Below the pieces are notes generated by a model that did no database searches, was not told where the DNA came from, and saw nothing but the letters and a program-made list of their open reading frames with translations. Below, in pieces: positions 9,593 through 17,667 of a stretch of 64,000 nucleotides of DNA (positions are counted from its first letter, which is position 1; every line of letters begins with the position of its first letter). The stretch is from Nostoc sp. FACHB-110 (GTDB lineage Bacteria > Cyanobacteriota > Cyanobacteriia > Cyanobacteriales > Nostocaceae): assembly GCF_014697425.1 (NCBI RefSeq), contig NZ_JACJRU010000003.1, positions 124,001-188,000 on the forward strand, written 5' to 3'. The position numbers were made by a program, and so were the translations under genes.

Positions 9593-10065
9593 AAATTTTT
9601 ATTAGCCCAGGCAATAAATCTATCTAAACTGTAAACCCCTAACAAGTTATGATTTAACGTAACTTGTTGCCTCAGCCATTGAATCGCCCCTTCCCTCATG
9701 CCTTCACCACCAATGACAACAATGGTGGGGGCTGGGTAATATTCCTGAATATTCATACTCAAATAAGGAAACTTTTCATCTACAGAACCGCCGCTTTCTT
9801 GCCACTTACATTCAATAATTAAACCGTCTGGGATCACAGGTAAACCGACAACATAAAAATCTACTTTTAAAGCAGTATTATAAATTCCCGCACCAATATA
9901 AACTTGTTTAGCATAACGTTTTGACAATAAATTAGCAGTTAAAAGATATTCCTTAGTGACGTGGTTTCCTATTTGAAAATAATGATGTCCATTTAATATG
10001 GCTTCGACATTACTTTCTAAAATTCTCCCTGCCTGATTTGCCCGTCTGCCTTGAGTCATAGTCAT
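9589..10065 (-). CDS. Candidate PD-(D/E)XK restriction endonuclease
   Basis: The protein has the core pattern of a PD-(D/E)XK nuclease: KVDFYVVG, a short spacer, then GLIIECKWQESGGSVDEKF, giving D...ECK, followed by a buried strand (TIVVIGGEGM). I infer a type II restriction enzyme because the gene is tail to tail with a Dam-type methylase. The frame is open to an ATG at 10092, but GGAGGG lies 7 bases before the ATG at 10065, and that start (158 aa) was chosen. Another possibility is an orphan repair or Holliday-junction-type nuclease. The exact family is not recognised. Confidence 0.65.
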   Translation of the reverse strand: MTMTQGRRANQAGRILESNVEAILNGHHYFQIGNHVTKEYLLTANLLSKRYAKQVYIGAGIYNTALKVDFYVVGLPVIPDGLIIECKWQESGGSVDEKFPYLSMNIQEYYPAPTIVVIGGEGMREGAIQWLRQQVTLNHNLLGVYSLDRFIAWANKNF

Positions 10066-10272
10066 TCTCAAGCCCTCCGTCACACTTCCCATCTATTCTA
10101 GAATTTCATGGAATCAGGGAAATAGAAACAGTTACTTAATATGAATTTTCAAAGCTGAAAAAACAGCGAGCATTTTGGTACTTGTGTACTAAAAAATCAT
10201 TAATTACCGATAAATGTGAATGAACACTCCGCGTAACTTCGCGTTTACCTCAGCGACACTCTGCGTTTAAAC

Positions 10273-11490
10273 TCAACCTGTTTGCACTTCGCTATTACCA
10301 TTACGAATTGTCCAAGCAGTTTCTAGTAATTGAGTCCAGCGTTTTTGTAATTGCTTGGGAGTACATTTTAAGGCTTTAGCGATCGCTTGGTCACTATGTC
10401 TAGCAGCTTTCAACTGCAAAATTTGTTGCTGTTGCGGAGAAAGTGCTTGAATAAAAGTTTCCCACTGCTGCGAAGACAAACCTAATTTTTGCTCTAAACC
10501 TGCGCCTAACCATTGGTGAACTAATTGCCATTGATGTTGCTTGGCAAACTTCTCAACGTGATATTTGAAGCGTTGTTGTAAATAATCGCGTTGACGGCTA
10601 GTTAAACCGAGAATTTGGTCGATTTCTGGGGCTGATAAATCTTGCAGTTTTAAGGTGAGGTAATCGACACAATCAGACTGACCTTGAGATTCCAAATATT
10701 TGACTAATTCGGAAATGACGCGATCGCGTTCTGACTCTTCCGATAAATCAAAATTATTTTGGGACACCATTTTGGCGCGAATTTGCTGTACCGCAGGATT
10801 GCGTTGATAAGATTCTGCCTCTTCACTTTTAGCAGAATCAACTGCCATTTCAATATCGACAGCAGTTTCTTGCGGTTGACGACGAGCAAAACCTTGAGCG
10901 CGTAAGATAATTAATTGTTGATTATTCCCACCAGCTAAACTGATGCGGCGTTTGGCATACTGTTCTGTAAATGCCATATATTCAGCTAATTGCAGCTGAG
11001 TACGTGGTTGATAATCTTCCGCCAAGTCATTTTCCCGACGGAAAGCTTTAATAGCTTCAATATAAAAAGCTTGCAGAAAATCTTCAATCAAATTGTAACG
11101 AGCATCAAAACCATACTCCGCGCCTGAAGGGGTAACATGACGATAAACCATCGCACCAAGACTGCTGTGTAATTCTACCCGTCCCCGGCGCGAACCTAGT
11201 TGGTAGTAATGCAGACATTTATGTAAACGATGCTTGGCTAAAGTTAACTGCCAAGATTGGACTTGACCAGAGGTTTGGATGCGAGAACTTTTCTCACAAA
11301 TCCGGTTGACTTCTTTGGCTATGCGTTGTGCTACAGCTTGTACACATCCAGGCCCAGCCTTAACTTGTGATTGTAATTCTTGACACAACAGTTGCACTAA
11401 AGCATCTGTAGCTTGGGATGCTTCAGCAGCAGCATGATTAACAGTAAAAGAGGTTTTAGAGGTTGGTAGATTTACAAGGTTGGCTTTCAT
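10273..11490 (-). CDS. HetZ-family heterocyst-differentiation-type regulator
   Basis: This 405-aa protein resembles the HetZ / HetZ-related family of filamentous cyanobacteria. A conserved middle segment (residues about 105-185) includes LGAMVYRHVTPSG, ARYNLIEDFLQAFYIEA and AFRREND. The C-terminus has a sigma-region-4-like helix-turn-helix (LSPQQQQILQLKAARHSDQ, then AIAKALKCTPKQLQKRW). HetZ acts with HetR in early heterocyst commitment. The patU genes that usually follow hetZ are absent here, so this may be a HetZ paralogue and no symbol is given. A GTA-N8-TAC palindrome lies 85 bases upstream. The gene stands alone. Confidence 0.75.
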   Translation of the reverse strand: MKANLVNLPTSKTSFTVNHAAAEASQATDALVQLLCQELQSQVKAGPGCVQAVAQRIAKEVNRICEKSSRIQTSGQVQSWQLTLAKHRLHKCLHYYQLGSRRGRVELHSSLGAMVYRHVTPSGAEYGFDARYNLIEDFLQAFYIEAIKAFRRENDLAEDYQPRTQLQLAEYMAFTEQYAKRRISLAGGNNQQLIILRAQGFARRQPQETAVDIEMAVDSAKSEEAESYQRNPAVQQIRAKMVSQNNFDLSEESERDRVISELVKYLESQGQSDCVDYLTLKLQDLSAPEIDQILGLTSRQRDYLQQRFKYHVEKFAKQHQWQLVHQWLGAGLEQKLGLSSQQWETFIQALSPQQQQILQLKAARHSDQAIAKALKCTPKQLQKRWTQLLETAWTIRNGNSEVQTG

Positions 11491-11863
11491 GAATTTTCTT
11501 AGGGGTAGAGTATAGCACCGTAACTACAACGCAAAGATAGCACCTGATAACGGTCTTGTCTGGAAACTTATTAAGTATTTATCCATACAAGATTCATTCC
11601 CAGCACCGTTCATATCTATGACTGTATGAGATTTCCAAAAGTTACAGGGAAACTAGTGTGTCGCTTTTCTCATGCGTAACTAATCTGCTAGCAGCACATA
11701 GATATCGATTACGTCCGCAAATGCTTCAAACGCTTACTACATAAACTTTTACTTCTGGTTGCTTCTACTACTCCTAGTCATTCTCAGTATGCCAATCCCA
11801 AAACTGGAGCATTTTTATTACATAATTCCGAAACAGCTATTTCAGCTTGTGGAGTATAGCGGT
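11491..11863. other. Intergenic region upstream of the HetZ-family gene
   Basis: This 373-base region between the HetZ-family gene start and the end of the Sua5-like gene holds one NtcA-like palindrome (listed separately). I see no ORF, tRNA or obvious hairpin terminator in it. It probably carries the promoter of the HetZ-family gene. Confidence 0.5.
11575..11588 (-). promoter_or_regulatory. NtcA-like box GTA-N8-TAC
   Basis: The sequence GTATTTATCCATAC fits the NtcA consensus GTA-N8-TAC exactly. It is centred about 90 bases before the ATG of the HetZ-family gene. NtcA controls nitrogen-stress and heterocyst genes, so direct control is plausible. A clean TAN3T -10 box at 22-23 bases is not evident, so this remains a candidate. 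Confidence 0.45.
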
Positions 11864-12517
11864 TTATACCCTTGCTGCTACGGCTTCCCAGCCTAAGCCC
11901 TTTCTGGTAATCATGGGTTCATCTCCGGTTAAGTCCACAATCGTTGATACCTCATAGGTTGGTTCTTCACCCGTATCTACAATCACATCCACTAAGTTAT
12001 CTACAGAATCAAATAGTTCTACCAGTGATAGCTGAGTGTATGTGCCAAACTTGCCGTTATCAGTTTTGTCAAGTGGTAAATGTGCTGAAGTCGAAATAAT
12101 GGGATTTCCCAAAGCTTCTAGCAATGCCAGACAAACTGTATGGTTTGGGACGCGGATACCTGTAGTTTTGCGTTTCGGATTTTGGACAAGTCGCGGGACT
12201 AATTTAGTCGCAGGTAGCAAAAATGTATAAGGGCCAGGAATTAGCCGCTTCATCATCCGATAAGCTGTATCACTAACAAAGGCATAAGTCGCTACATTTG
12301 ACAATGAAGGACATAAAAATGTTAATGGTTTATCGTTTGCTAACTGCTTGATTTTTCGCACTTTTTCTACCGCCGACTTAGCATTTAAATCACAACCGAT
12401 GGCATAAACCGTATCAGTTGGGTAAAGCATCACCGCGCCATTTGATAGCGCAGACTTTATTTCTTCTATTCGGCGACTTTGGGGATTATCCGGATGTATT
12501 GTAAAAATTTTTGCCAT
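11864..12517 (-). CDS. Sua5/YciO/YrdC-family protein (threonylcarbamoyl-AMP synthase-like)
   Basis: This 217-aa protein has the YrdC fold. GAVMLYPTDTVYAIGCDL sits near the N-terminus, then VRKIKQLANDKPLTFL, a PGPYTFLLPA segment and a C-terminal PMITRKGLG. The family makes the threonylcarbamoyl-AMP intermediate for t6A37 in tRNA. The usual SxN near the active site reads STSAHLP here, closer to the YciO subgroup, whose role is less certain, so tsaC is not assigned. It is divergent from larC with 95 bases between the two starts. Confidence 0.8.
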   Translation of the reverse strand: MAKIFTIHPDNPQSRRIEEIKSALSNGAVMLYPTDTVYAIGCDLNAKSAVEKVRKIKQLANDKPLTFLCPSLSNVATYAFVSDTAYRMMKRLIPGPYTFLLPATKLVPRLVQNPKRKTTGIRVPNHTVCLALLEALGNPIISTSAHLPLDKTDNGKFGTYTQLSLVELFDSVDNLVDVIVDTGEEPTYEVSTIVDLTGDEPMITRKGLGWEAVAARV

Positions 12518-12612
12518 AGACCACGGGAGTTGAGAGCATGGGTACAGGGGTGCAAGGGTGTAGGTGAGAAAATAACTCAGAACAATTAACGATTAACCAT
12601 TGACTTACCCCT

Positions 12613-13875
12613 ATGAGTAAAATAGCTTATCTCCAATGCCCGACGGGAATTTCTGGTGATATGTGCCTCGGAACCTTAGTCAGTCTGGGTGTGCCTGTAG
12701 AGTATTTAGTCACAAAATTGAATGGCTTGGGAATAGCACAGGAATATAATTTACGGGCAGAACTGGTGCAACGCAACGGGCAGCAGGCAACTAAGGTAGA
12801 TGTGGATTTAGTACAACACCATCATCACCATGACCAGGAACATCATCATGCTCGCCATCTGCCAGAAATTGAGCGGATGATTTTACAAGCGGGGTTGCCA
12901 GCCAGAGCAGAAGCTTGGAGTTTAGCAGTATTCCGGCAATTAGCCGTAGCAGAAGGGGCAGTACATGGAATTGCACCTGAAAAAGTTCACTTTCATGAAG
13001 TGGGTGCTGTGGATGCGATTGTCGATATTGTCGGTACTTGTTTAGGGTTAGATTGGTTAGGAATTGATAGCGATGGTGCAGGATTCCCCTTACTATACTG
13101 CTCGCCATTTCCGACAGGTGGCGGTACTGTACGGGCAGCACACGGACAAATGGCAGTACCAGTGCCAGCTGTGTTGAAATTATGGGAAATGAGGGGTTGT
13201 CCAGTTTATAGTAATGGCATTGAAAAGGAACTGGTGACACCAACGGGTGCGGCGATCGCCACTACTTTAGTGAGAGAATTTGGTAATCCGCCAGCGATGA
13301 CACTTAAACAAGTGGGATTAGGCGCGGGAACCATCAATCTTCCTATTCCCAATATACTACGCCTCTGGTTGGGTGAAAGCACCAGTTTACAGCGTGATAT
13401 CACCAAATCTCAGGAAGATAGCCCAACTTTAGAAACAATCTCAGTACTGGAAACTCAAATCGATGATTTAAATCCGCAAGCAATAGGTTATGTGTTTGAA
13501 GCGTTGTTTGCTGTTGGTGCGGTGGATGTCTTCACCCAAGCAATAGGTATGAAAAAATCTCGTCCAGGTATTTTACTCACTGTTATTTGCCATCCAGAAA
13601 ATTTAGCCAGTTGTGAAGCAGTTTTATTCCGAGAAACCACTACTTTAGGAATTCGCCGCACTACCCAGCAACGCGCCATCCTACAACGAGAAATTCAACA
13701 AGTAGAAACTCAATATGGCACAGTCCGCATTAAAGTAGCATGGCAAGGAGAAGCAGCCGAAAAATCCATTACCAATGTGCAGCCAGAATATGAAGATTGT
13801 GCCGAATTAGCACGCAAACACAATCTGCCTTGGCGAGAAATTCATCGACTTGCCCTTGAGAGTTGGTACTCATAA
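12613..13875 (+). CDS. larC: Nickel pincer cofactor biosynthesis protein LarC
   Basis: The 420-aa product matches LarC along its length. It has the N-terminal [17 protein letters not shown], the [19 protein letters not shown] motif, the [12 protein letters not shown] block and a C-terminal domain starting near [12 protein letters not shown]. LarC inserts nickel into the pyridinium dithio-carboxylate precursor of the lactate-racemase-type cofactor. A histidine-rich loop ([14 protein letters not shown], about residues 69-82) is typical of metal-handling proteins and may store nickel. LarB, LarE and a LarA-like user enzyme are not in this window. The frame is read as a single uninterrupted ORF, without the programmed frameshift seen in some bacterial larC genes. 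Confidence 0.9.
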   Translation: MSKIAYLQCPTGISGDMCLGTLVSLGVPVEYLVTKLNGLGIAQEYNLRAELVQRNGQQATKVDVDLVQHHHHHDQEHHHARHLPEIERMILQAGLPARAEAWSLAVFRQLAVAEGAVHGIAPEKVHFHEVGAVDAIVDIVGTCLGLDWLGIDSDGAGFPLLYCSPFPTGGGTVRAAHGQMAVPVPAVLKLWEMRGCPVYSNGIEKELVTPTGAAIATTLVREFGNPPAMTLKQVGLGAGTINLPIPNILRLWLGESTSLQRDITKSQEDSPTLETISVLETQIDDLNPQAIGYVFEALFAVGAVDVFTQAIGMKKSRPGILLTVICHPENLASCEAVLFRETTTLGIRRTTQQRAILQREIQQVETQYGTVRIKVAWQGEAAEKSITNVQPEYEDCAELARKHNLPWREIHRLALESWYS

Positions 13876-13903
13876 AAAGTACTGAGTAACGAAAAAAAAG
13901 AAT

Positions 13904-13938
13904 CCAGAGCCAGAATAATTTTACATTCTGACTCTTGG
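13904..13938 (-). terminator. Rho-independent terminator (minus strand)
   Basis: A stem of about 11-13 bp (CCAGAGCCAGAAT with ATTCTGACTCTTGG, one bulge and one G-U pair) is followed on the minus strand by a run of eight T (13892-13899). It would end transcripts from the two lipoprotein genes and lies just after larC on the other strand. Confidence 0.6.
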
Positions 13939-14082
13939 AGTCTGTACTCTCTACTTAAAGCTGACTTCAGAACATATAAATGATGAAGCGAAAGTGTGTA
14001 GAAGCATCCCCATGAATGAGGAGAAAAATTTAGTTTTGATTCATTTCTCACTCATTACTTGATAGGTAGCTGAATTTCATCC

Positions 14083-14646
14083 TTATTTGTTTAATGTTCT
14101 GTTGATAGCGTTGTTATCTTCTTCAACTGTACGTTGGGCAGTTTTACCCAAGTTTTGAGCAGCATCAGAGGTGTTGTCTTTGAGGTTTTCAAGCCCACGT
14201 TTGGTTCCCTTTGCTACACCTTCGGCGGTTTCTTGAGCAGAACTACCAATATCTTCACCTAAGTTTTTCACTCTTTCAGGAAAGGGAGTACCTTGGCGAT
14301 AATTACGAGCATATTGTTCTGGAGAATCAATGCCTTTTTCATTGATGTTTCTTTCGGCGTTTCTACTCAAATCTTCGGCTCGATTTTGGGCTGCTTTTTC
14401 AAAGTTTTTGGCTCGAGGATCATTATCACTAAAGTTGTTCATTCCACCTTCAGGAGTATTGAGGTTGTACTCTTTGGTGGGGTCGTAACGCTTAGTATAA
14501 GCTGATTCTGCACCAGGCTGTTGGGATGGTTGAGTTGCATTAGCACCGCTACAAGCTTGTGTCAGGATAAGAAACATCCCTGCTAAAAAAACGCTTAAAA
14601 CTTTGAAAGGACGAACATTTTTCAACCAATTAATCACTTTTTTCAT
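14083..14646 (-). CDS. Small lipoprotein, DUF6658-like, paralogue 2
   Basis: This 187-aa protein has a basic start (MKKVINWLKNVRPFK), a hydrophobic helix and a lipobox ending at the Cys of LTQAC (about residue 32), so it should be a lipid-anchored exported protein. The rest is polar and helical, with many Asn, Asp, Glu and Lys (RAKNFEKAAQNRAEDL, SSAQETAEGVAKGTKRG) and apolipoprotein-like 11-residue spacing. The first 60 residues closely match the next gene upstream. I believe both belong to the cyanobacterial DUF6658 family; the function is unknown. The gap to its paralogue is 100 bases, so they are probably co-transcribed. Confidence 0.7.
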   Translation of the reverse strand: MKKVINWLKNVRPFKVLSVFLAGMFLILTQACSGANATQPSQQPGAESAYTKRYDPTKEYNLNTPEGGMNNFSDNDPRAKNFEKAAQNRAEDLSRNAERNINEKGIDSPEQYARNYRQGTPFPERVKNLGEDIGSSAQETAEGVAKGTKRGLENLKDNTSDAAQNLGKTAQRTVEEDNNAINRTLNK

Positions 14647-14746
14647 TGGGTTACTCCTTGAGTTTATCTAACTAAGTAAAAGATTATTTTGGAGATAAAA
14701 TTTGCGATAAATTTTTATTCTCCTACCTGGGAATGAATTCAGAATT

Positions 14747-15253
14747 CTATCTGCCTACTGCTGGATTTTTTTGTAGCTCAGGTCTAGCACTGGCTTCTGA
14801 TGCTTTGTCTTTGATAAAGCTGCCAGCTTCTTGAAATTGTTCTTTGACAATTTCTAAACGATCAGAAACTCGGTTGCCTATATCTGATTGATTTTGAACT
14901 AAACCACCTGGCTCAGGTTGTTGAAAGTTTTCTTTGGTAATTATTGGCAATTCTTTTTCTTTTTCTACTCTGCCTTGGGGTGTTTCCGCACCGGGATAGA
15001 GGATTTCTGATTCAGAATTTGTAGCAATTAATAAATCAGCAGGTAAGGCAGAAACGTTTCTCGTATATTTATCTCCACCGTTTTTGTAAGGATTGTTAGC
15101 ACCACCAGCTTGAACAGCAGGATTATGAGGATTTGCCCCTGTCACATCGCCGCTTGTGCAAGCAGTACTAACTATCAATAATAAACCTGCAAAAAATACA
15201 GATACAATTTGGCGAACTCGTAGTTTTTTCAATAAATCTGTGAGTTTTTTCAT
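14747..15253 (-). CDS. Small lipoprotein, DUF6658-like, paralogue 1
   Basis: The product is 168 aa. The N-terminus MKKLTDLLKKLRVRQIVSVF leads into a hydrophobic helix and the lipobox VSTAC, so it is predicted to be a lipoprotein. The mature part is polar, with SEILYPGAETPQGRVEKEKE in the middle and an amphipathic C-terminal helix (IVKEQFQEAGSFIKDKASEA). It shares the signal region and overall plan with the downstream gene, so the two arose by duplication. The ATG at 15253 is preceded by AAAAGGAGGTATCC, a strong ribosome-binding site. The function is unknown. Confidence 0.7.
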   Translation of the reverse strand: MKKLTDLLKKLRVRQIVSVFFAGLLLIVSTACTSGDVTGANPHNPAVQAGGANNPYKNGGDKYTRNVSALPADLLIATNSESEILYPGAETPQGRVEKEKELPIITKENFQQPEPGGLVQNQSDIGNRVSDRLEIVKEQFQEAGSFIKDKASEASARPELQKNPAVGR

Positions 15254-15779
15254 GGATACCTCCTTTTCACCATCAACAAGTTTTTTGCTTATAATTCATG
15301 ACAATAAGCAAGCTTGGTTCCTTGTTTGAGGTAAGTATTATTGAACCAACAGTCTTTAATTTAATTCCTAAAAATATATTTTTACATCTGGCTTAAGCTA
15401 CATTATATTGGCTAAAAATATTCTGTTTTTATCTCTCTGTAGTTAGATAAAACTAGTTTTTTCAGCTTTTTATTCATTGAAATTAATCTAATAATTAAAT
15501 TTGATTTAAAAAATACCAATCTTTTTTATTTCAGTCTTAAGAGGGATTTGTAACTGTTTAAATTAATATAAAAAATTGCCCAAAAATTAATTAGAATGAT
15601 GTTGAAATCTCATAATTATTTTCCAAAAATTTAATTACCTCGGTGAAGTTATACATGATTTGTCAAAAGGATTACCTACGCTTTCAGCAAAATTAGAGAC
15701 TGCTTTTTTAAATGCTTGAGAATATGACTGATGTACCATAAGATTTAAGACATTTAACCCTGGCTGCTGAACATATTAA
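15254..15779. other. AT-rich intergenic region
   Basis: These 526 bases lie between divergent genes. They are very AT-rich, with no ORF, tRNA, hairpin with T-run or dispersed repeat that I could recognise. The region presumably holds the promoters of both flanking units. Confidence 0.4.
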
Positions 15780-16718
15780 ATGACCAAAGTGATGAAGCAA
15801 TTTTTACGCTGGATAATTTTAGGTGGAACGCTATTTTTTGTCGCCAAAGCCTTAAAAGATAATTGGGTTGGGGTGACAACTCTCGAAATTGATGCAGCAG
15901 GATGGGCAATTTTAGCGATCGCCACGGGCGTAACTTTGCTAGCACATACATGGGCTGGCTGGATTTGGACTTGGGTTTTGCAAGATTTAAATCAACCTGT
16001 ACCAGTTGTAAAATTCATCCAGGTATACTTAAAAACCAACTTAGCCAAATATTTACCGGGTAATGTTTGGCATTATTACGGGCGAATTGTTGCAGCGAAA
16101 AATGCTAACGTCTCGACGGGTGCGGCTACTTTAAGTGTTTTGCTAGAGCCATTACTCATGGCCGCAGCAGCTTTTATAATTTTTATTTTATTTAGTGGTC
16201 AATTTACGGCTTATCAGAGTAATGGGTTGATCACAATATTCCAAATTGCCATTTTGCTTTTAGTTCTTTGTGCAGTCCATCCCAACTTTTTAAACCCAGT
16301 AATTCGCTTTTTATATAAATTAAAAAATAGAAAATCTCCGGATAAAAATCAACAAAAGGTGAATTTGCGTTTAGAACGTTACCCTTTGCGCCCATTATTA
16401 GGAGAATTAGGCTTTTTAACTCTACGGAGTTGCGGATTTATTTTAACTATATTGGCGATTAGTCCTCTAAGTCTCAACCAAATTCCTTTGTTGTTGGGAG
16501 CTTTTAGTTTTGCTTGGTTATTGGGGCTAGTGGTTCCCGGTGCGCCTGGGGGGTTGGGTGTATTTGAAGCAACCGCGATCGCGTTGTTGCAATCTCGCTT
16601 TCCCGCAGCGATTGTGATTAGTGCGATCGCGCTATATCGCCTGATTAGTATCTTAGCCGAAACATCTGGTGCTGCTTTAGCATGGCTCGATGAACGTCGG
16701 GTTAAAACTAGTAGTTAA
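15780..16718 (+). CDS. UPF0104 / LPG-synthase-TM-domain membrane protein
   Basis: This 312-aa protein has about eight hydrophobic helices. It carries the family motifs of the lysylphosphatidylglycerol-synthase transmembrane domain group: LKTNLAKYLPGNVWHYYGR (about residues 82-100) and WLLGLVVPGAPGGLGVFEA (about 242-260). It has no cytosolic transferase domain, so it is not a full MprF, and a flippase-like or lipid-related membrane role is only inferred. The start ATG at 15780 is followed by another at 15792; no strong ribosome-binding site separates them. It stands between two lipoprotein-encoding units. Confidence 0.8.
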   Translation: MTKVMKQFLRWIILGGTLFFVAKALKDNWVGVTTLEIDAAGWAILAIATGVTLLAHTWAGWIWTWVLQDLNQPVPVVKFIQVYLKTNLAKYLPGNVWHYYGRIVAAKNANVSTGAATLSVLLEPLLMAAAAFIIFILFSGQFTAYQSNGLITIFQIAILLLVLCAVHPNFLNPVIRFLYKLKNRKSPDKNQQKVNLRLERYPLRPLLGELGFLTLRSCGFILTILAISPLSLNQIPLLLGAFSFAWLLGLVVPGAPGGLGVFEATAIALLQSRFPAAIVISAIALYRLISILAETSGAALAWLDERRVKTSS

Positions 16719-16872
16719 AGATTTAATGCCATCTTAATTTCAATTTCAGTTGCTATGCTATGTAATAAATACAGAATTCAGTCTACACACCTCAAATTAT
16801 TTAAGTAATGTTTATACTTAAATAATTTAGTTGTGAGCCAACTAAAATAAATTAAAAAATTGATTATTACAT

Positions 16873-17589
16873 ATGCAATTCCCAACTTTGAAAAATAGCT
16901 TTTTGGTATTAGCATTGCTGGCTTCTTTTTCAAGTAGCTTGTTGACGGCTTGTTCTACTAATACTGCCCAAAATTCTACCCAAGAACCAAACACTGCTAC
17001 AACAGCCACAGATACAAGTACTCACGAATCCATGAATCATAACAGTCAGATGATGAATCATGGTGCGATGAATCACAACATGGCAATGAATTTGGGTGCG
17101 GCTGATGCTAACTACGATTTACGCTTTATTGACGCGATGATTCCCCACCATCAAGGTGCAGTAGAAATGGCCAAGGAAGCACAACAAAAGTCTCAACGCC
17201 CAGAAATTAAAAAATTGGCAGATGACATCATCAAAGCCCAAAACCAAGAAATTAACCAAATGAAACAATGGCGCACAGCTTGGTATCCCAAAGCCGGATC
17301 TGATGCTGTGGCTTATGATCCTCAACAGAAAAAAACAGTCAAAATGTTGCCTGAGCAAATGCAAGGTATGATGATGAATATGGACTTGGGTGCGGCTGAT
17401 ACTCAATTTGATTTGCGCTTTATTAATGCGATGATTCCTCACCATAAAGCCGCAGTAGTAATGGCTAAAGATGCTGCGCAAAAATCTCAGCGTCCAGAAA
17501 TTAAGAAATTGGCCCAAGAAATTATCAAAGCACAAGATACCGAGATTAACCAAATGAAACAGTGGCGAAAAACTTGGTATAACAAGTAA
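16873..17589 (+). CDS. Lipoprotein with two DUF305 domains
   Basis: This 238-aa exported protein has a lipobox at LLTAC (about residue 27). It contains two DUF305 (ferritin-like four-helix) units, each with the marker MIPHH: residues about 77-140 (IDAMIPHHQGAVEMA) and about 171-238 (INAMIPHHKAAVVMA). The units are near copies (QKSQRPEIKKLA and EINQMKQWR in both), so the gene arose by internal duplication. A Met/His-rich linker (SMNHNSQMMNHGAMNHNMAM) precedes them and suggests copper or other metal binding, which is an inference. The gene is followed by a clear terminator. Confidence 0.85.
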   Translation: MQFPTLKNSFLVLALLASFSSSLLTACSTNTAQNSTQEPNTATTATDTSTHESMNHNSQMMNHGAMNHNMAMNLGAADANYDLRFIDAMIPHHQGAVEMAKEAQQKSQRPEIKKLADDIIKAQNQEINQMKQWRTAWYPKAGSDAVAYDPQQKKTVKMLPEQMQGMMMNMDLGAADTQFDLRFINAMIPHHKAAVVMAKDAAQKSQRPEIKKLAQEIIKAQDTEINQMKQWRKTWYNK

Positions 17590-17623
17590 GTCTTGGCTTA
17601 TTTTCTCAAAACATCGTTATCAC

Positions 17624-17667
17624 AGCAGGGAACAGCGACATCTCTGATTCCCTGCTATACTTCTTTT
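17624..17667 (+). terminator. Rho-independent terminator after the DUF305 gene
   Basis: Nine-base arms AGCAGGGAA (17624-17632) and TTCCCTGCT (17648-17656) are followed by ATACTTC and a run of six T. The T-run abuts the stop codon of the convergent gene at 17668. Confidence 0.75.

Noticed and set aside
12791..13243. 150-aa minus-strand ORF inside larC
   Set aside because: It is an antisense shadow of a well-supported gene.
17119..17553. 144-aa minus-strand ORF inside the DUF305 gene
   Set aside because: It is an antisense shadow; its apparent internal repeat only reflects the duplicated DUF305 units.
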